Assembly: GCA_011050685.1 (NCBI GenBank)
Contig: DRFF01000026.1
Span: 1-38,847, forward strand
Length of the DNA: 38,847 nt
Direction: 5' to 3'
DNA from: Aurantimonas coralicida
GTDB taxonomy: Bacteria; Pseudomonadota; Alphaproteobacteria; Rhizobiales; Rhizobiaceae
The first letter of the stretch is position 1, and the number at the start of each line of letters is the position of its first letter. The notes beneath the pieces were generated by a model. That model had not been told where the DNA came from. It saw only the letters and a list, made by a program, of their open reading frames with translations, and did not search any database. Position numbers and translations under genes: made by a program. Positions 16,503-25,832 of this stretch are shown here, in pieces.

Positions 16503-18692
16503 TCAAGCCGCCTTCTCGCGGGCCCGGCGGGGCAGATGCGCGACGATGTTCTCGATCATGCGCATGCCCGCCTCGCCGCCGAGGCTCATGATGCTTTCGG
16601 GATGGAACTGCACCGCAGCGACCGGCTCGGTCCGGTGCTCGAAGGCCATGACGATGCCGTCGTCGGTCTCTGCCGTCACCTCGAACTCCTTCGGCAGGCG
16701 AACGGGATCGGCGAAGATCGAGTGATAGCGGCCGACGGTGACCTCGCCGGGCAGGCCGGAGAAGATGATGCCGGGCGTCGTCACGCGGATGCGCGACGGC
16801 TTGCCGTGGACCGGCACATGCAGGGTGCGCAGCGTGCCGCCATAGGCCTCGGCCAGTGCCTGCAGCCCGAGGCAGACGCCGAAGATCGCACAGCCGCGCG
16901 CGCGGGCAGCGGCGATGGTGCCCTTGCAGTCGAAGTCGGACGGATTGCCGGGCCCCGGCGACAACACCACGAGATCGGGATCGACGCGGTCGAAAATCTC
17001 GGCCGGAACCGGCGTGCGGACGGTCGTAACGGTCGCGCCAGTCTGGCGGAAATAATTGGCGAGCGTGTGGACGAAGGAATCCTCGTGATCGACCAGAAGG
17101 ATTCGCAGCCCCTCCCCGACCCGCGCCGCGTCGTGTTTCCCGCCGGCAGTGTTGGACGCGCCGGCCTCGCGGATGGCGCCGATCAGCGCCGAGGCTTTCA
17201 GTTCGGTCTCGGCCTCTTCTTCTTCGGGATTGGAATCATACAGCAGCGTCGCGCCGGCCCGCACTTCGGCGATACCGTTCTTCAGCCGGATCGTGCGCAG
17301 CGTCAGGCCGGTGTTCATGTCGCCGTTGAAATGCACCATGCCGACGGCGCCTCCATACCAGGCGCGCGGGCTCTTCTCGTTGTTCTCGATAAAGCGCATG
17401 GCCCACAGCTTTGGCGCACCGGTCACGGTGACAGCCCAAGCATGGGACAGGAACGCGTCGAAAGCATCCATGCCATCGCGCAACCGGCCCTCGATGTGGT
17501 CGACAGTATGGATGAGGCGCGAATACATTTCGATCTGACGCCGGCCGATGACCCGCACGGAGCCCGGATCGCAGACCCGGCTCTTGTCGTTGCGATCGAC
17601 GTCGGAACACATCGTCAGTTCCGACTCGTCCTTCTTCGAATTGAGCAGCTTGAGGATCTGCTCGGAATCGGAAATGGCGTCCTCGCCGCGCTTGATGGTG
17701 CCGGAAATCGGGCAGGTTTCGACCCGCCGACCATTGACGCGCACGAACATCTCCGGCGAGGCGCCGATCAGGAATTCATTCTCGCCGAGATTGATGAGAA
17801 ACGAATAGGGCGAGGGATTCACCGCCTTCAGCCGCCGCGAGATTTCCGACGGCTTGTGCTCGGCGCGCTCGTAGAACACTTGGCCGGGAACCACCTCGAA
17901 GAGGTCACCGCGCATAAACTTCGCCTTGGCGGCGCGCACCAGTTCGGCATATTCGCCGGGCTTGTGATCGCCGCGCGGCGGGATGCGCTCGGAGGGCGCA
18001 AAGGGCGCATCCAGGCCGCCGCCCGCAAGCCCTTCGGTCGAGACGCCATCCTTGGCGAATTCGTAGCGGGTCAGGAAGGCCGAGGCGGAGTAGTGATCGA
18101 CCTCGAGCAGTTCGTCCGGGAGATAGAGTAGCAGATCGCGGCGGTCCGAATCGCGCTCCAGCACTTCCTCGACAGGGTCGAACTGATAGGCGAGGTCATA
18201 GCCAAAGGCGCCGTAAAGGCCGAGATCGCGGTCCTCCTCCGCCCGGAACAACGAGACAATCGCGCGCAGCACCGAAAAGACGCTCGGCATGCGCGAGCGT
18301 TCCTCCTCGGTGACCGCCGCGACCGGCTCGTTGATGGCGAGGTCGAGCGCCTTCGGTGCGCGAGTGCGCGAGGCGATGTCGTCATGACCGGCCAGCGCAT
18401 CCGCGATGAAACCGAGCAGCACCTCGCCGCGCGGATTGAGCGCCGCGATCCGCATCGCCCGTCCGGTCGAGGAAATGACCAGCGGCGGATCGACGAACGC
18501 CACGTCCTGGCGCGTGTAGCGGCCCGGATACTCGTAATTGGAAAACAGGACGGCGCCGCGGCGAGAGTCCAGGCGATCGAAATACGGCTCGATCGCGCCG
18601 TCATAGGGGACGGCGCGCCGGCTGCGCGTGATCGTCACTCCGCCCGCCGTTAGGTAGCGCTCGCGGCCGTCGTCGGTCTGTTCGGTCACCAT
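16503..18692 (-). CDS. trpE: Anthranilate synthase, fused TrpE-TrpG
   Basis: A 729-residue fusion from the ATG at 18692 ([18 protein letters not shown]), with GGAGAG upstream; a 15-residue upstream extension is not supported. The first roughly 510 residues are the chorismate-binding TrpE part ([60 protein letters not shown]). The C-terminal roughly 190 residues are the TrpG glutamine amidotransferase ([11 protein letters not shown], nucleophile Cys in [30 protein letters not shown] with the catalytic His-Glu). It converts chorismate and glutamine to anthranilate, the first step to tryptophan. This fusion is the usual rhizobial form. It is controlled by the attenuator immediately upstream. Confidence 0.96.
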   Translation of the reverse strand: MVTEQTDDGRERYLTAGGVTITRSRRAVPYDGAIEPYFDRLDSRRGAVLFSNYEYPGRYTRQDVAFVDPPLVISSTGRAMRIAALNPRGEVLLGFIADALAGHDDIASRTRAPKALDLAINEPVAAVTEEERSRMPSVFSVLRAIVSLFRAEEDRDLGLYGAFGYDLAYQFDPVEEVLERDSDRRDLLLYLPDELLEVDHYSASAFLTRYEFAKDGVSTEGLAGGGLDAPFAPSERIPPRGDHKPGEYAELVRAAKAKFMRGDLFEVVPGQVFYERAEHKPSEISRRLKAVNPSPYSFLINLGENEFLIGASPEMFVRVNGRRVETCPISGTIKRGEDAISDSEQILKLLNSKKDESELTMCSDVDRNDKSRVCDPGSVRVIGRRQIEMYSRLIHTVDHIEGRLRDGMDAFDAFLSHAWAVTVTGAPKLWAMRFIENNEKSPRAWYGGAVGMVHFNGDMNTGLTLRTIRLKNGIAEVRAGATLLYDSNPEEEEAETELKASALIGAIREAGASNTAGGKHDAARVGEGLRILLVDHEDSFVHTLANYFRQTGATVTTVRTPVPAEIFDRVDPDLVVLSPGPGNPSDFDCKGTIAAARARGCAIFGVCLGLQALAEAYGGTLRTLHVPVHGKPSRIRVTTPGIIFSGLPGEVTVGRYHSIFADPVRLPKEFEVTAETDDGIVMAFEHRTEPVAAVQFHPESIMSLGGEAGMRMIENIVAHLPRRAREKAA

Positions 18693-18735
18693 GAACTCTC
18701 TCCGGGTCTCGAGCCCGGACCCCCGGCGACATAGC

Positions 18736-18769
18736 AAAAAAGGCCGCCGGATGATCCGAGGCGGCCTTT
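18736..18769 (-). terminator. trp attenuator terminator
   Basis: A perfect 10-bp stem AAAGGCCGCC/GGCGGCCTTT (18739-18748 with 18760-18769), followed on the minus strand by a run of U (complement of 18736-18741). An upstream GCGGCC (18796-18801) can pair with the terminator's first arm and act as the anti-terminator. It lies 44 bp before the trpE(G) start. Confidence 0.9.
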
Positions 18770-18803
18770 GGGTTTGATCACAAGCGTGACGGTCCGGCCG
18801 CTG

Positions 18804-18848
18804 TCAGCGCGCCCACCACCAATTCATCGAAAGGATCGTCGTCATCAT
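18804..18848 (-). CDS. trpL: trp leader peptide
   Basis: Fourteen codons, ATG at 18848 to TGA at 18804, reading MMTTILSMNWWWAR: three consecutive tryptophan codons near the end. Length and C-terminus match the rhizobial trp leader peptide as I know it (14 residues ending WWWAR). Tryptophan shortage would stall the ribosome on the UGG run and allow the anti-terminator to form. There is no Shine-Dalgarno, which fits a leaderless message starting at the AUG. A second ATG follows directly (18845). Confidence 0.9.
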   Translation of the reverse strand: MMTTILSMNWWWAR

Positions 18849-18855
18849 GCGCAAC

Positions 18856-18884
18856 CGATAACCGAGCCGGACGACGAGAGCAAG
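18856..18884 (-). promoter_or_regulatory. Putative trpL promoter (leaderless start)
   Basis: CTTGCT (18879-18884), a 17-bp spacer, then TTATCG (18856-18861), read on the minus strand, resembles the rhizobial CTTGAC-17-CTATAT consensus. The first base of trpL is 8 nt beyond the -10 element, the distance expected if transcription starts on the AUG itself. The remaining bases to 19002 hold the divergent gene's promoter region; no further signal is called there. Confidence 0.6.
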
Positions 18885-19002
18885 ACACTCATCAAGGTGG
18901 ACACCCGGTCACCGGCTCCGGGTTCGCGCCGCGACCAGCGGAAGCGATCCGATGTCGTTCGGAGGGATTTGCCAGCGGCGCGCATTCGGTTAGATCGAAG
19001 GC

Positions 19003-20622
19003 ATGGAAGAGTTCGATTACATCGTCGCCGGCGCCGGCTCGGCAGGTTGCGTCCTGGCGAACCGGCTGTCTGCCGATCCGAAAAATCGCGTGCTGCTGCT
19101 GGAAGGCGGCGGCAAGGACAACTGGGTCTGGTTTCACATCCCGGTCGGCTATCTCTTTGCCATCGGCAACCCACGCGCCGACTGGATGTTCAAGACCACC
19201 AGCCAGGCGGGGCTGAACGGCCGGGCACTCAACTATCCGCGTGGTAAGACGCTGGGCGGGTCGTCGGCGATCAACGCGATGATCTACATGCGCGGCCAGG
19301 CAGCGGATTACGACCACTGGCGCCAACTCGGCCTCGCCGGCTGGGGATGGGACGACGTTCTGGAGGCGTTCAAGGCGGTCGAGGATCATGTCGACGGACC
19401 GGACGACTTTCACGGAACCGGAGGCGAATGGCGGGTCGAGCATCCGCGCATCCGTTGGGACGTTCTCGACCGGGTGCGTGATGCGGCCGAGGCGGCGGGC
19501 GTCGCCAAGATCGATGACTTCAACACCGGCGACAACGAAGGCTCGGCCTATTTCCAGGTCAACCAGAAGGGCGGGCGGCGTTGGAGCGCGGCGCGCGGCT
19601 TTCTGAAGCCCGCGCTCGGTCGGCCGAACCTCAAGGTGGTCACCGGCGTCATGGTCGACCGGGTGCGCTTTCGTGATGGGCGCGCGGTGTCGATCGACTA
19701 CCGCAAGGACGGCAAGGGCTTCGAGGCGCTGGCGGCGCGCGAGATCGTGCTGTCGGCCGGCGCCGTCGGCTCGCCGGCGATCCTCGAGCGCTCCGGCGTC
19801 GGCGACGCCGACCGCCTGAAAGACCACGGCATTGCGCCCGTGCATCACCTTCCGGGTGTGGGCGAGAATTTGCAGGACCATCTGCAGATCCGCCCCATCT
19901 ACAAGGTCGACGGAATCAAGACGCTGAACAGCGAATACAAGAACCTGTTCCGCCGCGCGATGATGGGCGTCGATTACGCGCTCAGGCGGCGGGGACCGTT
20001 GACCATGGCGCCGAGCCAGGTCGGCGCCTTCGTCAAATCCTCACCGGATCAGGCGACCGCCAATCTGGAGTTCCATTTCCAGCCGCTGTCGCTCGACGAT
20101 TGGGGCGCGGGGCTGCATCCCTTCTCCGCTTTCACGGCGAGCGTCTGCAATCTGAGGCCGACCAGCCGCGGCAGCATCCATCTGACCGGCGCGCGGCCGG
20201 AGGATGCGCCGGACATCGCGCCGAACTATCTTTCCACCGACGAGGACCGGCAAGTCGCCGTCGACAGCCTGAAATGGGCCCGGCGGATCGTGGAGCAGTC
20301 GCCCCTCGCGCACTACCGTCCGGAAGAATATAAGCCCGGCGCGCATGTGACATCCGACGCGGACATGCTGGTCGCCGCCGGCGATCTCGGTACCACGATC
20401 TTCCACCCGGTCGGGACAGCCAAGATGGGAATTGAAGGCGATCCGATGGCGGTGCTCGACGAGCGGCTGCGCGTGCGCGGGATCAGGGGCCTGCGCGTCG
20501 CCGACGCCTCGGTGATGCCGTCGATCACTTCGGGCAACACCAACTCGCCGACGATCATGATCGCCGAAAAGGCCGCCCGGATGATCCTGGACGACGCGCG
20601 GGCTGATACCAACCTGCGGTGA
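19003..20622 (+). CDS. GMC-family FAD oxidoreductase
   Basis: A 539-residue flavoenzyme with an N-terminal FAD dinucleotide fold (YIVAGAGSAGCVLANRLS). GMC signature 1 is RGKTLGGSSAINAMIYMRG and signature 2 is GAVGSPAILERSGVG. The C-terminal catalytic block has TTIFHPVGTAKMG (active-site His) and ASVMPSITSGNTNSPTIMIA (His/Asn-pair Asn in NTN). Members oxidise primary alcohols, choline or sugars to aldehydes using FAD. Choline dehydrogenase BetA is a relative, and a choline transporter lies 5 kb away, but no betB or betI is nearby, so a general alcohol dehydrogenase is as likely. The ATG at 19003 has GAAGG just upstream. Confidence 0.9.
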   Translation: MEEFDYIVAGAGSAGCVLANRLSADPKNRVLLLEGGGKDNWVWFHIPVGYLFAIGNPRADWMFKTTSQAGLNGRALNYPRGKTLGGSSAINAMIYMRGQAADYDHWRQLGLAGWGWDDVLEAFKAVEDHVDGPDDFHGTGGEWRVEHPRIRWDVLDRVRDAAEAAGVAKIDDFNTGDNEGSAYFQVNQKGGRRWSAARGFLKPALGRPNLKVVTGVMVDRVRFRDGRAVSIDYRKDGKGFEALAAREIVLSAGAVGSPAILERSGVGDADRLKDHGIAPVHHLPGVGENLQDHLQIRPIYKVDGIKTLNSEYKNLFRRAMMGVDYALRRRGPLTMAPSQVGAFVKSSPDQATANLEFHFQPLSLDDWGAGLHPFSAFTASVCNLRPTSRGSIHLTGARPEDAPDIAPNYLSTDEDRQVAVDSLKWARRIVEQSPLAHYRPEEYKPGAHVTSDADMLVAAGDLGTTIFHPVGTAKMGIEGDPMAVLDERLRVRGIRGLRVADASVMPSITSGNTNSPTIMIAEKAARMILDDARADTNLR

Positions 20623-20805
20623 TAGGAACTCATTCGATGGCGCTGAAAGGGCTGGTCCGGCCAGGAGCAGCGCGCGGTTCGATGCGCCGCATCGCGCGTC
20701 GTCCCGCTCCTTGCCAGGCATTGGCGCCAAGGTGCGGGGAATGGCCGGTCGAATGGGTTCCTATCGCCGCAGGTTGGTATTTGAGAGCGGAGAAGCGAGA
20801 ACGAA

Positions 20806-20835
20806 AGAGCCCGGAAGACAAGCGCTCCGGGCTCT
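20806..20835. terminator. Bidirectional terminator-like hairpin
   Basis: A perfect 10-bp stem AGAGCCCGGA/TCCGGGCTCT (20806-20815 and 20826-20835) with a 10-nt loop, between the convergent GMC oxidoreductase and putA. The flanking T/A tracts are short (CTTCGTT one way, TTTCGTT the other). The rest of the gene-free stretch 20623-21009 shows no coding or repeat signal I can support. Confidence 0.65.
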
Positions 20836-21009
20836 TCGTTGAGAATGGCCGGCTAGTGGCATCGGGAGGAGGAATGCCGCCAATCGACCCATGCGCGGTG
20901 ACAGTGAAAGCCCGTTCGCTTGGGAGGAGGTCGGCGGGCTTTCCGATCGTCCATTGCCGCAACATCATGACTGTACATCAAGTCGCGACAATAGACTGTC
21001 ACCCGTTTG

Positions 21010-24000
21010 CTACGATTCCATGGCAATCAGGCTCGCATTGCCGCCGGCCGCCGCAGTATTCACCGACGTCACCTGTTCGCGGGCGAATCGGGCCACGTAA
21101 TTCGGCCCGCCCGCCTTCGGCCCGGTGCCGGACAGGCCCGAGCCGCCGAAAGGCTGGGAGCCGACGATCGCCCCGATGATGTTGCGATTGACGTAGATGT
21201 TGCCGACGGTCAGCCGCGCGGCGATCGTCTTGACGGTGTCGTCGATGCGACTGTGGACGCCGAGCGTCAGACCGAAGCCGGTCCGCTCGATCGATTCGCA
21301 AATCTTGTCAAGTTCGCCGGCCTTCCACCGCACCACATGCAGGATCGGGCCGAACACCTCGCGGTCGAGCGCCTCGGGCTTGTCCAGTTCGACGATATGC
21401 GGCGCGAACCAGTGGCCCTCGGCCGGTAGATCGCCGCGGAGGCGGCCCTCGAATCGGACCGTTTGCGACCGCTCCATGCGCTCGATGTGAGCGGTCAGCA
21501 TGGCGTGCTGTTCGGCATCGATCACCGGGCCGATGTCGGTCGACAGGTCTTGCGGGTCGCCGACGACCAGTTCCGCCGCGGCGCCGGCGATCATCTCGAT
21601 CATGCGCTCAGCGACGTCTTCCTGGACATAGAGGATACGTAAGGCCGAACAGCGCTGGCCGGCGGACCGGAACGCCGACATCACAACGTCGTCGGCGACC
21701 TGTTCCGGCAGCGCCGTCGCGTCGACCACGAGCCCGTTGATCCCACCGGTTTCGGCGATCAGCGGGGCGATCGGCGCGATGCGTGCGGCCAACGCGCGGT
21801 TGATCGCGAAAGCGGTCTCGGTCGAACCGGTGAAAGCGACGACCGCCGTGGCATCATGAGAGACCAGCGCGGCGCCCGCCTCCCCGTCCCCCGGCGCGAG
21901 GAAAAGACCGTTCGCCGGAAATCCGGCCTCGTGCAGGAGATCGACCGCCAGCGAGGCGACCAGCGGCGTCTGCTCGGCCGGCTTGGCGATGACGACGTTG
22001 CCGGCGGCCAGCGCCGCCGCGACCTGGCCGGTGAAGATCGCCAGCGGGAAATTCCACGGCGAGATGCAGATGGCGACACCGCGCGAGCGGTAGCGAAGGC
22101 GGTTTTCCTCCCCGGTCGGGCCGGGCAGCAAGGTCGGCTCGGCGAACAGCCGTTCGGCTTCGGCGGCATAGAAACGAAGGAAATCCACCGCCTCGCGAAT
22201 TTCGGCGATGCCGTCGTCGACCGTCTTGCCGGCCTCACGGGCCAGAAGCGCCATGAACACGCCCTGCCGCTTTTCCATCAGATCGGCGGCCTTGCGCAGC
22301 CAGGCGGCGCGGCTTGCGGCCGGCACTGCCTCGGCCGCCCGCACATGGCGCACCGCCTCGGTGACGAGGGCCTTCGCGCCGCTCGCGCTCAGATGATGGC
22401 TGCGCCCGACGAGCGCTCCATCGACGGGAGAGCGGATGTCGACCGGCGCCTTGGCGTCGGCCCCCTTGAACCCGCAGGTGGCCGCGATCGGTTCGCGCCC
22501 GGTCCGGTCGCGCGCGTCGAGGAAACGATCGAGGGCGCGCCGGTCGCCGAACTCGATACCGGCGGAGTTCTTGCGCGGCGCGAAAATCTCCGATGGCAAG
22601 CCAATTTTCGGATGGCGGGCGGGACCGCTCCTCAGGACGTCGCGCGGGCGCTCGATCAAAGAGTCGATCGGCACGTCCTCGTCGCCGACCTGCGCGACGA
22701 AGGACGAATTGGCGCCGTTCTCCAGAAGACGGCGCACCAGATAGGCGAGCAGGTCGCGGTAGCCCCCGACCGGCGCGTAGATGCGGCAGGGAATTGCGGA
22801 CGCAGAGTCGCGGCGCATGGTTTCGTAGAGCGCTTCGCCCATGCCATGCAGGCGCTGGAACTCGAACCCGGAGACATCGGCGCCGGCCATTTCGACGATG
22901 GTCGCGACGGTCAGGGCGTTATGGGTCGCAAATTGCGGGTACAGTCGCTCGCGCCGATCGAGAAGCGCCTTGGCCGCGACCAGATAGGACAGATCCGTGG
23001 CTGGCTTGCGCGAATATACGGGATAGCCGGCAAGACCCTTTTCCTGGGCCTGCTTGATCTCCGTATCCCAGTACGCCCCTTTGACGAGCCGAACCATCAT
23101 CTTGACGCCCGCCGCCTTGGCGAGCGCGTCGACATGCTCGATCACCGCGAGGGTCCGCTTCTGATAGGCCTGGATGGCGAGGCCGAAACCATTCCAGCCG
23201 TTAAAGTCGAAGTCCTTGACCACCGCGTCGATGACGTCGAGCGACAATTCCAGGCGCGATGCTTCCTCGGCATCGATGGTGAGATTCAGATCGTAGCTTT
23301 GCGCCTGACGCGCCAGCTCTTTGACGCGGGGCACCAGATCCTTCAGCACGGTGTCGCGGTGGGTCGGCTGATAGCGCGGATGCAGGGCGGATAGTTTGAC
23401 CGAAATCCCCGGCCGATTAGGCAGCGGCTTGTTGCCGGCCTTGCGGCCGATGGCCTCGATCGCGTCGGCATAGGAGCGGAAGTAGCGCTCCGCGTCGGCC
23501 TTAGTGCGCGCGCCCTCCCCCAGCATGTCGTAGGAATGGCGATAGCCCTTCTTCTCGAAGGCGCGGGCGCGATCGAGCGCGTCGGCGATCGTCTCGCCGA
23601 GAACGAAATGGCGGCCGAGGAAGCGCATCGCCTGGCGCGTCGCGGTGCGGACCGCCGGCCCGCCGACGCGCTTGACGAGGGAGGAGATGACGCCTTGCGG
23701 CGTTTCGCCCGGCCGGATGATCCGCGCCGACACCCCGAGCGCCCAGGCCGAGGCGGCGGTCAGCATCCGGTCCTCGTCGCCGTCGTGATGGGCCCAGTCG
23801 CCGGCGCCGATCTTGTCCTCGATCAGCCGGTCCTGGGTCTTGGCGTCGGGCACCCTGAGCAGCGCTTCGGCCAGGATCATCAGCGCCAGCCCCTCGCGGC
23901 TCGACAAGCCGAACTCGCGCAGGAAATCCTCGACGCCGCCGATGCCGCCGGCCGCACCGCGAATCTCCTCGATGAGGTGGCGCGCCCGCCGATCGACCGC

Positions 24001-24105
24001 CTCCTCGTCGTGGATCCAGCGCTCGGAGGCATCGAACAGCGCGGCGACCGCCGCCGTATCGTCCGGCGCGAACGGAGCCGAAAAGGGTTCTGGCATGGCC
24101 GACAT
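21010..24105 (-). CDS. putA: Bifunctional proline dehydrogenase / P5C dehydrogenase
   Basis: A 1031-residue PutA that oxidises proline to glutamate in two steps. The N-terminal helical region (to about 150) lacks the ribbon-helix-helix DNA-binding domain of enteric PutA, so regulation is left to PutR. The FAD-dependent proline dehydrogenase barrel spans about 160-480 (MVRLVKGAYWDTEIKQAQEKG; substrate segment RRDSASAIPCRIYAPVGGYRDLLAYLVRRLLENG, about residues 435-468). The ALDH domain spans about 510-1000, with the NAD-fold segment VVIAKPAEQTPLVASL, general base Glu in LIAETGGING and nucleophile Cys in SAGQRCSALRI. Its length suits the shorter type A PutA. The ATG at 24105 follows CGGAG. It is divergent from putR. 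Confidence 0.95.
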   Translation of the reverse strand: MSAMPEPFSAPFAPDDTAAVAALFDASERWIHDEEAVDRRARHLIEEIRGAAGGIGGVEDFLREFGLSSREGLALMILAEALLRVPDAKTQDRLIEDKIGAGDWAHHDGDEDRMLTAASAWALGVSARIIRPGETPQGVISSLVKRVGGPAVRTATRQAMRFLGRHFVLGETIADALDRARAFEKKGYRHSYDMLGEGARTKADAERYFRSYADAIEAIGRKAGNKPLPNRPGISVKLSALHPRYQPTHRDTVLKDLVPRVKELARQAQSYDLNLTIDAEEASRLELSLDVIDAVVKDFDFNGWNGFGLAIQAYQKRTLAVIEHVDALAKAAGVKMMVRLVKGAYWDTEIKQAQEKGLAGYPVYSRKPATDLSYLVAAKALLDRRERLYPQFATHNALTVATIVEMAGADVSGFEFQRLHGMGEALYETMRRDSASAIPCRIYAPVGGYRDLLAYLVRRLLENGANSSFVAQVGDEDVPIDSLIERPRDVLRSGPARHPKIGLPSEIFAPRKNSAGIEFGDRRALDRFLDARDRTGREPIAATCGFKGADAKAPVDIRSPVDGALVGRSHHLSASGAKALVTEAVRHVRAAEAVPAASRAAWLRKAADLMEKRQGVFMALLAREAGKTVDDGIAEIREAVDFLRFYAAEAERLFAEPTLLPGPTGEENRLRYRSRGVAICISPWNFPLAIFTGQVAAALAAGNVVIAKPAEQTPLVASLAVDLLHEAGFPANGLFLAPGDGEAGAALVSHDATAVVAFTGSTETAFAINRALAARIAPIAPLIAETGGINGLVVDATALPEQVADDVVMSAFRSAGQRCSALRILYVQEDVAERMIEMIAGAAAELVVGDPQDLSTDIGPVIDAEQHAMLTAHIERMERSQTVRFEGRLRGDLPAEGHWFAPHIVELDKPEALDREVFGPILHVVRWKAGELDKICESIERTGFGLTLGVHSRIDDTVKTIAARLTVGNIYVNRNIIGAIVGSQPFGGSGLSGTGPKAGGPNYVARFAREQVTSVNTAAAGGNASLIAMES

Positions 24106-24164
24106 GGTTCACTCCGTGACCGATCGAAGACGACGGTATTTAACAGATCCAGCGGCCGTGTTTC

Positions 24165-24206
24165 TCGCCAAAGAGACCCCTGATTGTAGTGGAATGCTTC
24201 GCCAAA
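24165..24206. promoter_or_regulatory. Direct repeats in the putA-putR intergenic region
   Basis: TCGCCAAA occurs twice in the same orientation (24165-24172 and 24199-24206), 34 bp apart, about three helix turns, in the 120-bp region between the divergent starts. Lrp-family regulators bind several phased sites, so this may be the PutR operator. This is inference from spacing and position. Confidence 0.3.
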
Positions 24207-24225
24207 ATGCCATACGCCTGCTCAG

Positions 24226-24687
24226 ATGACCGAACTTGACCAAAAAGACCGGAAAATCCTCCGAGAGCTCCAACGCGACGGCCGTCTCACCACTCTCGAA
24301 CTCGCCGAGCGGGTCCATCTGTCGCCGACTGCGACTGCCGAACGGATGAAGCGCCTCACCCGCGACGGCTATATCCTCGGATATGCGGCGCGTCTTTCGC
24401 CGGATAAGCTTGGCCGCGGCATGATCGTCTTCGTCGAGGTCAAGATGGACCGGACCAGCGACGCGGTCTTTTCCGAATTCAAGCGCGTCGCGGAATCCAC
24501 CCCGGACATCATGGAGTGCCACATGGTGGCCGGTGGCTTCGACTATCTCATCAAGGCGCGGGTGAAGGACATGACCGCCTATCGGGCGTTTTTGTCCGAC
24601 GCGCTGCTGGCCCTTCCCGGCGTGCGCGAAACGCATACCTATGCGGTCATGGAGGAAGTGAAGAACACCGCTTCGATCGCGTTCTGA
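24226..24687 (+). CDS. putR: Lrp/AsnC-family regulator, probable proline-responsive activator
   Basis: A 153-residue protein with the Lrp layout: an N-terminal winged helix-turn-helix (LDQKDRKILRELQRDGRLT, then LAERVHLSPTATAERMKRL) and a C-terminal RAM/effector domain (VEVKMDRTSDAVFSEFKRVA, MECHMVAGGFDYLIKARVKD, LPGVRETHTYAVMEEVK). It is divergent from putA. In alphaproteobacteria the Lrp-type PutR next to putA activates it when proline is present, and the same role is likely here. It ends 137 bp before the choX start. Confidence 0.92.
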   Translation: MTELDQKDRKILRELQRDGRLTTLELAERVHLSPTATAERMKRLTRDGYILGYAARLSPDKLGRGMIVFVEVKMDRTSDAVFSEFKRVAESTPDIMECHMVAGGFDYLIKARVKDMTAYRAFLSDALLALPGVRETHTYAVMEEVKNTASIAF

Positions 24688-24824
24688 GACCGCCGCCTGG
24701 GCCGTTACGGGGCGTGAACGCTGCTTGCGCAGCCCCAGCCGATGCGCAATAGTCCGGCAGCTTCCATTCGATCCGCCGGACCGCGTTTTGCCCGCAGCGT
24801 CCGCATCCACTCAAGGAGACCTTG

Positions 24825-25772
24825 ATGATCCAGATCCGCAATTTCGCGGCACTTGCCCTTGGCGCATCCCTGCTCAGCTTCCCGGCGTTCGCCCAGGACG
24901 CGGAGAGTTGTTCGACCGTACGCCTTTCCGACGTCGGCTGGACGGATATTACCTCCACGACGGCTGTCGCCAGCAACATCCTGTCGGGGCTCGGCTACAA
25001 ACCCGACGTCAAGATCCTGTCCGTTCCGGTGACCTTCGCCTCGCTCTCCAACAACGACATCGACGTCTTCCTGGGCAACTGGATGCCGGCGCAGTTGGAG
25101 CCGATCAAGAAGTATCTCGACGACGGCTCGATCGTGCAGGTGAAGGCCAATCTGGAGGGGGCAAAATACACCCTCGCGGTGCCGAAATATCTCTACGACA
25201 AAGGCCTCAAGGACTTCGCCGATATCCAGAAATTCAGGGATGAACTCGGCGGTAATATCTACGGCATCGAGCCCGGCAATGACGGCAACAGCCTGGTCCT
25301 CGGCATGATCGAGAAGGACGAGTTCGGGTTGAAGGGCTTCGACCTCGTCGCCTCGTCCGAGCAGGGCATGCTCAGCCAGGTCGCCCGCGCCACCAAGGCC
25401 GACAAACCGATCGTGTTCCTCGGCTGGGCGCCACATCCGATGAACTCGAATTACGACATCGAATATCTGACCGGCGGCGACGAGACCTTCGGCCCCGATT
25501 ACGGGGGCGCGACCGTGTATACGGTGGAACGCAAGGACTTCGCCACCGACTGCCCCAACCTCGCCAAGCTGCTCGAGAACCTGACCTTCGACCTGCCCAT
25601 GGAAAACGAGATCATGGGCAAGATTCTCGATGACAAGCAGAAGCCGAACGAGGCCGCGGCCGAGTGGATCAAGGCGAATCCGGATCGTCTCGACGCATGG
25701 CTTGAAGGCGTCACGACGCTGGACGGACAAGACGGCCTGCCGGCTGTGAAGTCCTCTCTCGGACTTTCCTGA
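24825..25772 (+). CDS. choX: Choline ABC transporter substrate-binding protein
   Basis: About 315 residues from the ATG at 24825, with AAGGAG 6 nt upstream. A signal peptide (MIQIRNFAALALGASLLSFP, cut after AFA) sends it to the periplasm. The aromatic ligand box of ChoX/OpuAC-type proteins is visible: Trp in SDVGWTDI with an adjacent Asp, Trp in LGNWMPAQLEP, Tyr in AKYTLAVPKY and Trp in VFLGWAPHPMN. These hold the trimethylammonium head of choline. Whole-protein resemblance, together with the following permease and ATPase, points to the high-affinity choline system ChoXWV. Betaine or carnitine cannot be excluded. A terminator-like hairpin follows it. Confidence 0.92.
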   Translation: MIQIRNFAALALGASLLSFPAFAQDAESCSTVRLSDVGWTDITSTTAVASNILSGLGYKPDVKILSVPVTFASLSNNDIDVFLGNWMPAQLEPIKKYLDDGSIVQVKANLEGAKYTLAVPKYLYDKGLKDFADIQKFRDELGGNIYGIEPGNDGNSLVLGMIEKDEFGLKGFDLVASSEQGMLSQVARATKADKPIVFLGWAPHPMNSNYDIEYLTGGDETFGPDYGGATVYTVERKDFATDCPNLAKLLENLTFDLPMENEIMGKILDDKQKPNEAAAEWIKANPDRLDAWLEGVTTLDGQDGLPAVKSSLGLS

Positions 25773-25803
25773 CCGGTCGCGCCCGTCCCAAGACCATTTC
25801 TGG

Positions 25804-25832
25804 AAGGCCGGTTTCGCCCGGCCTTCTTCTTT
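25804..25832 (+). terminator. Hairpin after choX
   Basis: AAGGCCGG/CCGGCCTT (25804-25811 and 25818-25825) with a 6-nt loop, followed by CTTCTTT. It would terminate part of the choX transcripts before choWV, a usual way to make more binding protein than permease. Confidence 0.65.

Larger units (their letters stand above)
18736..18848 (-). ncRNA. trp attenuator RNA, rnTrpL-like
   Basis: If transcription starts at the first AUG of trpL and ends at the terminator, the released RNA is about 113 nt. That is close to the roughly 110-nt rnTrpL of Sinorhizobium meliloti, which acts in cis as attenuator and in trans as a small RNA, with its peptide also functional. Only the cis arrangement is visible here: leader codons, anti-terminator arm and terminator. 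Trans activity is inferred from the relative. Confidence 0.75.

Noticed and set aside
19003-20622. Naming the GMC oxidoreductase betA
   Set aside because: The family signatures fit, but many alcohol dehydrogenases share them, and betB, betI and betC are absent from the neighbourhood.
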